In this document: piece after piece, positions 1 to 6,443 of the stretch
Layout of the letters: each line of letters opens with the position of its first letter
How positions within the stretch are numbered: position 1 is the first letter of the stretch
Source of the DNA: Opitutia bacterium UBA957
GTDB taxonomy: Bacteria > Verrucomicrobiota > Verrucomicrobiia > Opitutales > UBA953
Reading direction: 5' to 3'
Assembly: GCA_002293065.1 (NCBI GenBank)
Contig: DBCN01000106.1
Coordinates: 1 to 10,578 of the forward strand
Length of the DNA stretch: 10,578 bases
Program-made: the position numbers and the translations under genes
Notes under the pieces: generated by a model
The model's database searches: none
What the model saw: the letters and a program-made list of their open reading frames with translations, nothing else
What the model was told of the DNA's origin: nothing

Positions 1-29
1 AAATGCTGATGGAAGTAAAGGAGCCGCAT
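1..29 (-). CDS. Start of a probable WbuB-like family 4 glycosyltransferase (5' fragment)
   Basis: Only the first nine whole codons are inside the window. The ATG at 29 reads MRLLYFHQH before the left edge. This peptide matches the usual opening of GT4 glycosyltransferases of the WbuB type, which begin M-[RK]-[IL]-L-Y-[FL]-H-Q-[HY]-F and continue into a Rossmann-like donor domain. The start lies 12 nt after the wecB stop on the same strand, as expected for the next gene of the operon. Such an enzyme would transfer a nucleotide-activated sugar, possibly the product of the neighbouring WecB/WecC pathway, onto a lipid-linked acceptor at the inner membrane. No Shine-Dalgarno site precedes it, but that is true of the other genes here too. 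The call rests on a very short peptide plus context and could be wrong. Confidence 0.5.
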
Positions 30-41
30 GCGGACGGACGC

Positions 42-1193
42 TCAGCCCAAATCCTGTTCGAGCACGGCGCGAATCTTGCGGGCGGCGGTGCCGTCGCCGT
101 AGGGATTCTGCAGTTTCGAGCGGCGCAGATACTCCGCGGGGTCGTCGAGCAGGCGGGTCGTTTCCTGGCAGATGCGCGCGGGGTCGGTGCCGACCAAGGT
201 GCAGGTTCCCGCCGCGACGGCTTCGACGCGTTCCGTCGTGTTGCGCAGCACCAAGACGGGCTTGCCCAAGGAGGGCGCCTCTTCCTGGACGCCGCCCGAG
301 TCCGTGAGGATCACCGTGGCGCGGTCCATGAGCCAAACGAAATCCTCGTAACGGGCGGGCGCGATCAGGGCGATCCGCGGGTTCTTGCCCAGGAGCCGAT
401 GCACTGGTTCCTGCACCAAGGGATTGAGGTGCACCGGATAAAGCACCCCGAGGTCCGGATGGCGCTCCGTCAGTTGCTGCAGCGCTCGACAAATCTGCTC
501 GAAGCCCAGCCCAAAGGATTCGCGGCGGTGACCGGTGACCAGCAACCAACGCGCCTTCGGATTGGCGAGGTAGCGTTGCGCGAACTCCGGGGGAACGCCC
601 AAACGCGCGATCACTTCGGCGTCTTGCCCGAGGCCCTGCAGGCGGGCCCGGGTCCACAGCAACGCATCCACCACGGTATTGCCGGTCACCGTGCAGGACT
701 TGTCATCGATGGCTTCGCTGAGGAGGTTCTCGCGGGCCTGCTCGGTCGGACAAAAATTCCAGCGCACCAAAGGGGCCGTCAGCCGGCGGTTCATCTCTTC
801 GGGGAAGGGCGAGCGCATGTCATCCGTCCGCAGGCCCGCTTCCACGTGTCCAACCGGAACGTTCGCATAGAACGCGGCCAAGGCCGAACCCAAGACCGTC
901 GTCGTGTCGCCCTGCACCAAGACCGCATCGGGACGCGCCATGCTGATCCATGAGTGCACCGATGTCAGGACGCGGGCCGTGAGGTCGGCCAAGCCTTGGC
1001 CGGGTTGCATGAGGTTCAGGTCCACGTCGGGGCGCAGACCGAAGACCGCCAAGGTCTGGTCCAGCATCTGGCGGTGCTGCGCGGTCACGACGAGCACGGG
1101 GCGAATGGTCTTCGACTGCATCAGCTCGAAGTAGAGCGGAGCCATCTTGATGCATTCGGGGCGGGTACCGACAATCAGGGCGACGGTGCGCAT
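42..1193 (-). CDS. wecB: UDP-N-acetylglucosamine 2-epimerase (non-hydrolysing), WecB family
   Basis: Cytoplasmic enzyme interconverting UDP-GlcNAc and UDP-ManNAc, which supplies the substrate for the WecC dehydrogenase encoded two genes upstream. The 383-residue product is close to the family length of about 375. Visible motifs: GTRPE at 9-13, QGDTTT at 94-99 (D96), HVEAGLRT at 116-123 (E118), PEE at 131-133, GHRRES at 221-226, DSGGVQEE at 298-305 and NPYGDG at 363-368. D96, E118, E132 and H222 line up with the acidic residues and histidine known to matter in the E. coli enzyme. One deviation: the family block R-x-T-T-E-R-P-E has valine instead of proline (RNTTERVEA, 317-325). I chose the ATG at 1193 because MRTVALIVGTRPE is the normal N-terminus and it lies 4 nt past the heparinase-gene stop. 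An in-frame ATG at 1220 would add nine residues and overlap that gene by 23 nt. Confidence 0.95.
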   Translation of the reverse strand: MRTVALIVGTRPECIKMAPLYFELMQSKTIRPVLVVTAQHRQMLDQTLAVFGLRPDVDLNLMQPGQGLADLTARVLTSVHSWISMARPDAVLVQGDTTTVLGSALAAFYANVPVGHVEAGLRTDDMRSPFPEEMNRRLTAPLVRWNFCPTEQARENLLSEAIDDKSCTVTGNTVVDALLWTRARLQGLGQDAEVIARLGVPPEFAQRYLANPKARWLLVTGHRRESFGLGFEQICRALQQLTERHPDLGVLYPVHLNPLVQEPVHRLLGKNPRIALIAPARYEDFVWLMDRATVILTDSGGVQEEAPSLGKPVLVLRNTTERVEAVAAGTCTLVGTDPARICQETTRLLDDPAEYLRRSKLQNPYGDGTAARKIRAVLEQDLG

Positions 1194-1197
1194 GGGT

Positions 1198-3135
1198 TCA
1201 AAGCGGGTAAGGGCGACCATCGACGAGCACCGCGTCCGGACGCAGGTCGATCGCGCAACCGAGGGCGGTCACGAAGGTCACGGCGCGCCCCTGGGCCGTG
1301 AGCCGGCGGGTGCAACTGGGTTCGCGGCGGCCGTACCGGGCGGCGAAGAAACCTTCGCCCGTCTCTTCATCGGCGGATAGCCAAGCTTCTTGGGATGGTT
1401 CGGAACAGACGATCGCAAGCGTGGCGAGTCCGGCGCGGGTGCGGCCATGCCACCGGAGTTCACAGCGGCTCGCCGGGTTTCGCGTCCGGACTTGGTCGAT
1501 GATCACAAAGCCTTGCGGGAAACGCAGGACGCGACGGGTCCAGCGGGCGCCCCCCAGGTCGAGCAGGCTGGCGCGGAAGCCGTGGCTTTCGACGGCGCTT
1601 ACGCAAGGTACCCACGGCAGCCAGAGGAAGCGTCCGGCCTTCCGCATCGGCCCCCGGCCATCGACGGTGAGGACGTTGTGGTGGATGGCTGATCCAAAAT
1701 CGTCGGCGCCCGTGCCACGATAACCATACGTTCCGACGTCCTCGGTCACCCACGCCGCATCCCAATAGAGGGAGACGTGGAGCTGGTCGGCTTGACTCGG
1801 CCGGTGCGACCAGCGGGTGGGTTGCCGGAAGAAAGCGGCGCCACGGTGATTGCGGAGCAGCCCCACGCCGGCCGCGGGATAATCGACGGTGAGGTTGCCG
1901 GCGATGGTCCGCGTGGTCACGGGCATCGGGCCCACGAGCAGCAACGACGCTTCATCCCAAGGGCCGGACTCCGGTCGGCTGCCGAGGAACAGCGCTTGGG
2001 CGGCACCGACGGCGGGACGAAAATCATCGGGCGGAACGCCGCTGAGCGGGAAAAGGTTGGCGCTGTCGTCGGCGCCGTACCGCGGGACCGTGCCATCGGG
2101 CTCCAGGAGATTCAACAGGAACTCCGTGGCTTGGCTCACCTGATGGCGCGTATGCGGAGGCAGGCGTTCACCTTCGGCCACCAAGACGACCTCCGCCCAC
2201 GTCATCAGCTGCAAAAAGAGGCGGTGGTAATTCGTCGAGTGCTGGCTGAACCCGCCATCCGCGTCGACGAGGGCATCGACCTGCGGGAAAAGCGTTTCGA
2301 GTCCTTGATCGCGCCAGCCGGCGGCCTTCGCCAAGTGCGGCCACAACGCTCCCGCGGTGAAGAGCCCCAGCGACTCGCTGATGCCATGGTTGTTCCGTTG
2401 CGAAAGCGCGTACGATAGGTGGGCCTGAATCCGCTCCGCGGTCGCGGTGGCGAGGCGGGCGGTCAGCAACACGCGCGCATCCGTCGTCGCCGGGTGACCG
2501 CGGAAGGCCTGCAACGCGTAGGCCACGGCGATGAGCCGGAAGGACGCCTCCTGCCCGCACATCCATTGCGGCCCGCGGTTGGGCGGGTTGGCCTGCATCC
2601 AATCCTCCAGCAAAACCCAGAAACGTTCGACGTGCCGGGCCTCGCCATCGAGCACCCACGCCCGGACCAGCGGGTAGACCCAAGCGAAGCGCGAGAGCTC
2701 CCAGACGCCCTTGATATCCGTCGTACCCGCGTCGGAGAGCTTCGTCCAATGGACGGCGGCGTCCACCGTCGCGCCGTCGAGCACGCTGGTCTGCCAACGC
2801 GGATGCACGCCCGCGTCGACCAAGTCATGGTTGAAGATCCGGAAGCGGCCGAGGGCGAGCAGGTCGGCTTCCGCAACCGGCGAGTGTCCATTCTCGACCG
2901 CCCATGCCTCCACATGGGGCGCGAGGTAAGCCCGCTCTATCTTGGCGATGGGCAAGCGCGGGGCCGCGTGACGCCAGCGCGCCGCGTAATCGGCCGGGAC
3001 CGCCACCTGGTCCCAGGCTTGGAGCGGGCAGCGTCGCTCCAACCAACCGAACGAACGTTCAGCCCGAAACCAAAGCCGGCGCAGGAACCAGGCCGGACCG
3101 AGATGCTGGAGGGCGGAGAGGTACAAAAGAATCAA
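1198..3135 (-). CDS. Heparinase II/III-family protein, no signal peptide, TTG start
   Basis: The 645-residue protein has the two-part layout of polysaccharide lyases of the heparinase II/III type: an alpha-helical (alpha/alpha toroid) N-terminal part to about residue 400, then a beta-rich C-terminal part. Conserved-looking blocks are NPPNRGPQW (183-191) with GQEASFR (194-200), RNNHGISESLGL (247-258), DGGFSQHSTNYHR (293-305), DQLHVSLYW (450-458) and HHNVL (485-489). By analogy with the family, N248/N249, Y303 and H453 are candidate catalytic residues (inference). The N-terminus lacks a hydrophobic signal segment followed by a cleavage site, so the protein is probably cytoplasmic, unlike secreted degradative lyases. 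It starts at TTG 3135, whose TTGA overlaps the wecC stop by 4 nt. The N-terminal sequence from that TTG (short helix, then L-x-x-R-L-W-F-R) looks complete. Its place between wecC and wecB argues for a biosynthetic or chain-processing role on uronic-acid glycans. The substrate is unknown. Confidence 0.87.
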   Translation of the reverse strand: MILLYLSALQHLGPAWFLRRLWFRAERSFGWLERRCPLQAWDQVAVPADYAARWRHAAPRLPIAKIERAYLAPHVEAWAVENGHSPVAEADLLALGRFRIFNHDLVDAGVHPRWQTSVLDGATVDAAVHWTKLSDAGTTDIKGVWELSRFAWVYPLVRAWVLDGEARHVERFWVLLEDWMQANPPNRGPQWMCGQEASFRLIAVAYALQAFRGHPATTDARVLLTARLATATAERIQAHLSYALSQRNNHGISESLGLFTAGALWPHLAKAAGWRDQGLETLFPQVDALVDADGGFSQHSTNYHRLFLQLMTWAEVVLVAEGERLPPHTRHQVSQATEFLLNLLEPDGTVPRYGADDSANLFPLSGVPPDDFRPAVGAAQALFLGSRPESGPWDEASLLLVGPMPVTTRTIAGNLTVDYPAAGVGLLRNHRGAAFFRQPTRWSHRPSQADQLHVSLYWDAAWVTEDVGTYGYRGTGADDFGSAIHHNVLTVDGRGPMRKAGRFLWLPWVPCVSAVESHGFRASLLDLGGARWTRRVLRFPQGFVIIDQVRTRNPASRCELRWHGRTRAGLATLAIVCSEPSQEAWLSADEETGEGFFAARYGRREPSCTRRLTAQGRAVTFVTALGCAIDLRPDAVLVDGRPYPL

Positions 3136-4361
3136 TGAATCTGGCCGCGGGTATCGATGACGGCCTTCCCGGCCAACGCCGCCAAGGTGAGGGATCCGAA
3201 GGCGCGGTGGTCGACGAGCAGGACGATCACGTTCGCCGCCGCCACGGCTTCCGCCAAGGTCACGAGCGGGACCTTGCCCGCGAGGCTTGGGGGCAAGGCG
3301 CGCACATGCGGCTCGACGGCCAAGACCGGCAAGCCCGCGGCCGCGAGGGCCGCCGTGATTTCGACGGCGGGAGATTCGCGCAGGTCATCGACGTTCGCCT
3401 TGAAGGCGAGGCCCAGGCAGGCGACGACCGGCTGGGCTTGGCGGGCGGCGGCCGCCCGGACTTGCGCGACGACGTGGTGCGGCTTGTGGTCGTTCACTTC
3501 GCGGGCCGTCCGCAAGAGGCGCGCCTCCGCCGGCGCCGCAGCGACGATGAACCAAGGGTCGACGGCGATGCAGTGCCCACCGACGCCCGGCCCAGGCTGG
3601 AGGATCTTCACGCGCGGGTGGCGATTCGCCAAACGGATGAGTTCCCAGACGTCGATCTGGAGTCGGTCGCAAATAAGCGAGAGCTCGTTCGCGAAAGCGA
3701 TGTTCACGTCGCGGAAGGCATTCTCGGTCAACTTCGCCATCTCCGCGGTGCGCGCGTCGGTCAGGAAAATCTGGGCCGTGCAGAAGGTCTCGTAGAGGGC
3801 CTTGGCGCGGGCCGCGGCGGCCGGGGTGAGTCCGCCGGCAATCCGGTCATTGGAGACCAGCTCCTTGAGCATCTGGCCGGGCAGGATGCGCTCCGGGCAA
3901 TGCGCGTAGAGGATGTCCGCCGGCAGCGCGAGGCCGCGCTGGATCAGCTCCGCCTCCAGCCAGGCTTTCACTTTCTCGGTCGTGCCGACCGGCGACGTGG
4001 ATTCGAGGATGACCAAGTTGCCCGCGCGGACGTGCGGGGCGAGCGAGCGGGTCGCGGCCTCCACGTAGGAAAGGTCGGGGGAACGACTGCCGTCGGGTTG
4101 CACGTTGAAAGGCGTGGGGACGGCGAGGATGAAGACCGCCGCCGGGGCCGGGGCGGTGGCCGCGCGCAAGTTGCCCGACTGCACGGCGGCGCGGACGAGC
4201 ACGTCCAAGTCCGGCTCCTGGATATGGATCTTACCGCCATTGATGGTCTCGACGACCGCGGGACTGACATCCACGCCCAGGACGCGCTTACCCTTGGTCG
4301 CGAAGATGGAGGCCGTCGGTAAACCGATGTAACCAAGGCCGAGGACGCACAGGTCGTTCAT
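3132..4361 (-). CDS. wecC: UDP-N-acetyl-D-mannosamine dehydrogenase, WecC family
   Basis: NAD-dependent cytoplasmic enzyme that oxidises C6 of UDP-ManNAc twice to give UDP-ManNAcA. The 409 residues match the E. coli WecC pattern over their whole length. The N-terminal NAD domain has GLGYIGLP (8-15) and an acidic residue at D31. Then come ILESTSPVGTTEK (118-130), CPERILPGQ (155-163), KLTENAFRDVNIAFANELS (210-228) and WELIRLANRHPRV (239-251). The catalytic cysteine is C264 in GPGVGGHCIAVDPWF (257-271), and the C-terminal domain has LGLAFKANVDDLRESPA (316-332). WELIRLANRHPR and the PDLSYVEAA block favour ManNAc specificity over UDP-glucose dehydrogenases, though UDP-GlcNAc C6 dehydrogenases are close relatives. 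The ATG at 4361 overlaps the upstream stop as ATGA. The reading frame stays open further upstream, but that part is a shadow of the neighbouring gene. Confidence 0.95.
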   Translation of the reverse strand: MNDLCVLGLGYIGLPTASIFATKGKRVLGVDVSPAVVETINGGKIHIQEPDLDVLVRAAVQSGNLRAATAPAPAAVFILAVPTPFNVQPDGSRSPDLSYVEAATRSLAPHVRAGNLVILESTSPVGTTEKVKAWLEAELIQRGLALPADILYAHCPERILPGQMLKELVSNDRIAGGLTPAAAARAKALYETFCTAQIFLTDARTAEMAKLTENAFRDVNIAFANELSLICDRLQIDVWELIRLANRHPRVKILQPGPGVGGHCIAVDPWFIVAAAPAEARLLRTAREVNDHKPHHVVAQVRAAAARQAQPVVACLGLAFKANVDDLRESPAVEITAALAAAGLPVLAVEPHVRALPPSLAGKVPLVTLAEAVAAANVIVLLVDHRAFGSLTLAALAGKAVIDTRGQIH

Positions 4362-6430
4362 GGAGAAGAAGAGACGGGCATGCTTTGCATGCGGATGGAC
4401 CAACGAGATACTTCCAGCAATTCGTCGAAAGGAATGGGGGCGGCGGCGCCGGCGGGCACGGCGCGGAGAAAGGCTTGGATGGCCCAGCGATGGCCCTTGT
4501 CGGGCGAAGCCATCCAGAAGCCGCCGCGATTGAAGCCGCCAATACCGCGACCGCGGCATTTGGTCCAATTGTCGATCTCCACCTCCCAGTCTGCGCCGGA
4601 AATCCGGAAATGCTCCTTCGGTTGGCTTGGCGCCAAGTCCGTGAGGTAATGGATTTGGCCCGTCGAGCCGTCCGCGAACTCCAAGCTGAAGCGCCCGGCA
4701 TCTTGACCGTCGGCCCCGCGGTAGGTGGCGTGGACGGAGGCGATCGGTACGCCGACCCAGAACCGGAAAAGGTCCACGAAGTGGCAAGCCTCGCCCACGA
4801 TGCGCCCACCGCCGACCTGCGGATCCAGCAGCCAGTGGTCAGGGGGGAGCGTGCCGGCGTTGATGGTGGCCTCGAAATGTTTCGGGCCGGGGATTTGCCG
4901 GAGCCGCTGCGCCACGTGCTGGGCCAAGGGGGCGAAGCGACGATTGAAGCCCACCATGAGAGGCTGGCCGGCGGCCGCGTGCGCTTGGGCGATCTCCGTC
5001 AGATCAGCCTCCGTAAGGGCCAAAGGCTTTTCCACCCAGACGGCTTTGCCGGCGTGTAGGGCGGCGATGGTATGCCGCGCATGGAGATGGTGGCGCGTGG
5101 AAAGGAAGACCGTGCGGATGGCGGCATCGGCGAGCACCGCCGGCCAATCGGTGGAGACGCCTAAGGCCTTGGCTTGGCGCGCAACGATCAAGGCGGAGGC
5201 TCCGCGGGCCGAGACCACCTGCGCGATGACGGGGCGCGGGCTTTGGGCCATGAGCGCCGGGACGAGCGTGCGGGCCGCGAAATTTCCCGCCCCGATCAGC
5301 GCCACCTGGTGGGCGGTGGACGTTGAAGGAGATGCCTGCAAGGTGACGTTCTGCGCAAACAGCCCCTCGGCGTCCCCATAGGCCAGCAAAAGTCCGAGGG
5401 TTCCCTTGCGGTGTAGCGCCCCATATGCCTGTTCCGCCTGTTCGAAGGCCAGGCGTTCGGAAATCAGCCCCTCGGTCGATAGACGACCTTGGGCCATGAG
5501 CGTGAGCACGGCTTGGAAATTGCTCCGCGCCGAATACACATCGGCGGGGTCGGCCGAGCCATAGGACTGGGAGACCTGGAAGCTGACCTCGTTGCGATAG
5601 AAGTCCGCCCGGTTGAGCTGCAGTCCGACGACGCCGACGAGCACGACCTTACCATGGCGGCGGCAACAACGCGCGGCGAGATTGACCGGCTCCGACGCGG
5701 ACGTGGAGGCCGTGATGAGCACCCCAGCGACCCCCTGCCCCTCCGACCACGCGAGGATGTCGGGCAAAGGATCGGCCGAAGCGTGCAGCGTGAAGCAACG
5801 GGCCCCGAAACGTTCGGCGGCGAGGCATTTATCGGGATCGGGATCGAGGCCGTAAACTTCGTAGCCCTGGGCGACGAGCAAGCGCACCGCCAGTTGGCCG
5901 ATCAGGCCGAGACCGCTGACGACCACGCGCTCGCCCGGCGGCGGGCCCATCAAGCGCACCCCTTGCAAGGCGATGGCGGCCAACGGCGTGAAGACGGCGT
6001 CTTCGTCGGTGACGTTATCCGGAATCCGTTCGACGAGGCCATCGGCCACCGAGACGACTTCCGCATGAGGTCCATTGGAGACAACGCGGTCGCCCAAGCC
6101 GAGATCCGGACGGGTCGGTGCCGCCACCACCCGGCCCACGTTGCAATAGCCCATGGGGATGGGCTGCGCGAGTTTGCTCCGGATGGCCTGCACCGCCGGC
6201 CAGAAGCCTTCGGCTTGAATCTTCCGCCAAACTTGGCGAACGCGCTCGGGCTGCTGGCGAGCCTTCTGGAACCAGCCGGCGCGGCCGAACTCCACCAACA
6301 TGCGCTCCGTGCCCAGCGAGACCAACGAATGCGAGGCTTGGATCAAGACGCGCCCGGCCAGCGGGCCCGGTGCGGGCACGTGGGCGAGCTCCGTGCGACC
6401 GGAACCGAGGTGTTGGAGGACTTGTCGCAT
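4358..6430 (-). CDS. Two-domain oxidoreductase: MDR-like domain fused to Gfo/Idh/MocA domain
   Basis: A 690-residue fusion. Residues 1 to about 355 resemble a medium-chain (alcohol) dehydrogenase: SHSLVSLGTERM (33-44), GDRVV (113-117), and the nucleotide-binding VSGLGLIGQLAVRLL (171-185) followed by acidic D196. The zinc-ligand signatures are missing: SLGTER stands where a catalytic Cys would be, MGYCNVGRVV (93-102) replaces the GHE block, and there is no structural four-cysteine loop. Residues 374-690 are a Gfo/Idh/MocA oxidoreductase: ALIGAGNFA (377-385), VEKPLAL (466-472), GFNRRFAPL (494-502) and GGGRIVGEACHFVDL (540-554). This architecture is known as a bi-domain oxidoreductase, commonly in polysaccharide loci with heparinase-like genes (recalled, not searched). 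Role inferred: redox or epimerisation chemistry on a nucleotide sugar. It starts at ATG 6430, 13 nt after the ligase stop, and its TGA overlaps the wecC ATG. The substrate is unknown. Confidence 0.9.
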   Translation of the reverse strand: MRQVLQHLGSGRTELAHVPAPGPLAGRVLIQASHSLVSLGTERMLVEFGRAGWFQKARQQPERVRQVWRKIQAEGFWPAVQAIRSKLAQPIPMGYCNVGRVVAAPTRPDLGLGDRVVSNGPHAEVVSVADGLVERIPDNVTDEDAVFTPLAAIALQGVRLMGPPPGERVVVSGLGLIGQLAVRLLVAQGYEVYGLDPDPDKCLAAERFGARCFTLHASADPLPDILAWSEGQGVAGVLITASTSASEPVNLAARCCRRHGKVVLVGVVGLQLNRADFYRNEVSFQVSQSYGSADPADVYSARSNFQAVLTLMAQGRLSTEGLISERLAFEQAEQAYGALHRKGTLGLLLAYGDAEGLFAQNVTLQASPSTSTAHQVALIGAGNFAARTLVPALMAQSPRPVIAQVVSARGASALIVARQAKALGVSTDWPAVLADAAIRTVFLSTRHHLHARHTIAALHAGKAVWVEKPLALTEADLTEIAQAHAAAGQPLMVGFNRRFAPLAQHVAQRLRQIPGPKHFEATINAGTLPPDHWLLDPQVGGGRIVGEACHFVDLFRFWVGVPIASVHATYRGADGQDAGRFSLEFADGSTGQIHYLTDLAPSQPKEHFRISGADWEVEIDNWTKCRGRGIGGFNRGGFWMASPDKGHRWAIQAFLRAVPAGAAAPIPFDELLEVSRWSIRMQSMPVSSSP

Positions 6431-6443
6431 CTGCAGGAGGAAT

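Noticed and set aside
3..953. Plus-strand open frame (about 316 codons) opposite wecB
   Set aside because: It is a shadow of wecB. The translation has no domain signature, and all real neighbours are on the minus strand.
1198..1220. wecB start at ATG 1220
   Set aside because: It would add nine residues before the standard MRTVALIVGTRPE N-terminus and overlap the upstream gene by 23 nt. ATG 1193 fits the family better, though both remain possible.
2904..4322. Plus-strand open frame (about 470 codons) opposite wecC and the heparinase-like gene
   Set aside because: It is antisense to wecC, with an Arg/Gly/Asp-rich composition and no motifs. It is a shadow frame.
4362..4787. N-terminal extension of wecC by 142 codons
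   Set aside because: The frame is open, but the ATG at 4361 gives the exact WecC N-terminus and length. The extension is Arg/Pro-rich and lies within the fusion oxidoreductase gene in another frame.
6434..6442. AGGAGG with EcoRI-like GAATTC on the plus strand, resembling a strong ribosome binding site
   Set aside because: It faces the plus strand, where no gene follows. On the coding strand it reads CCTCCT and cannot serve the minus-strand start at 6430.
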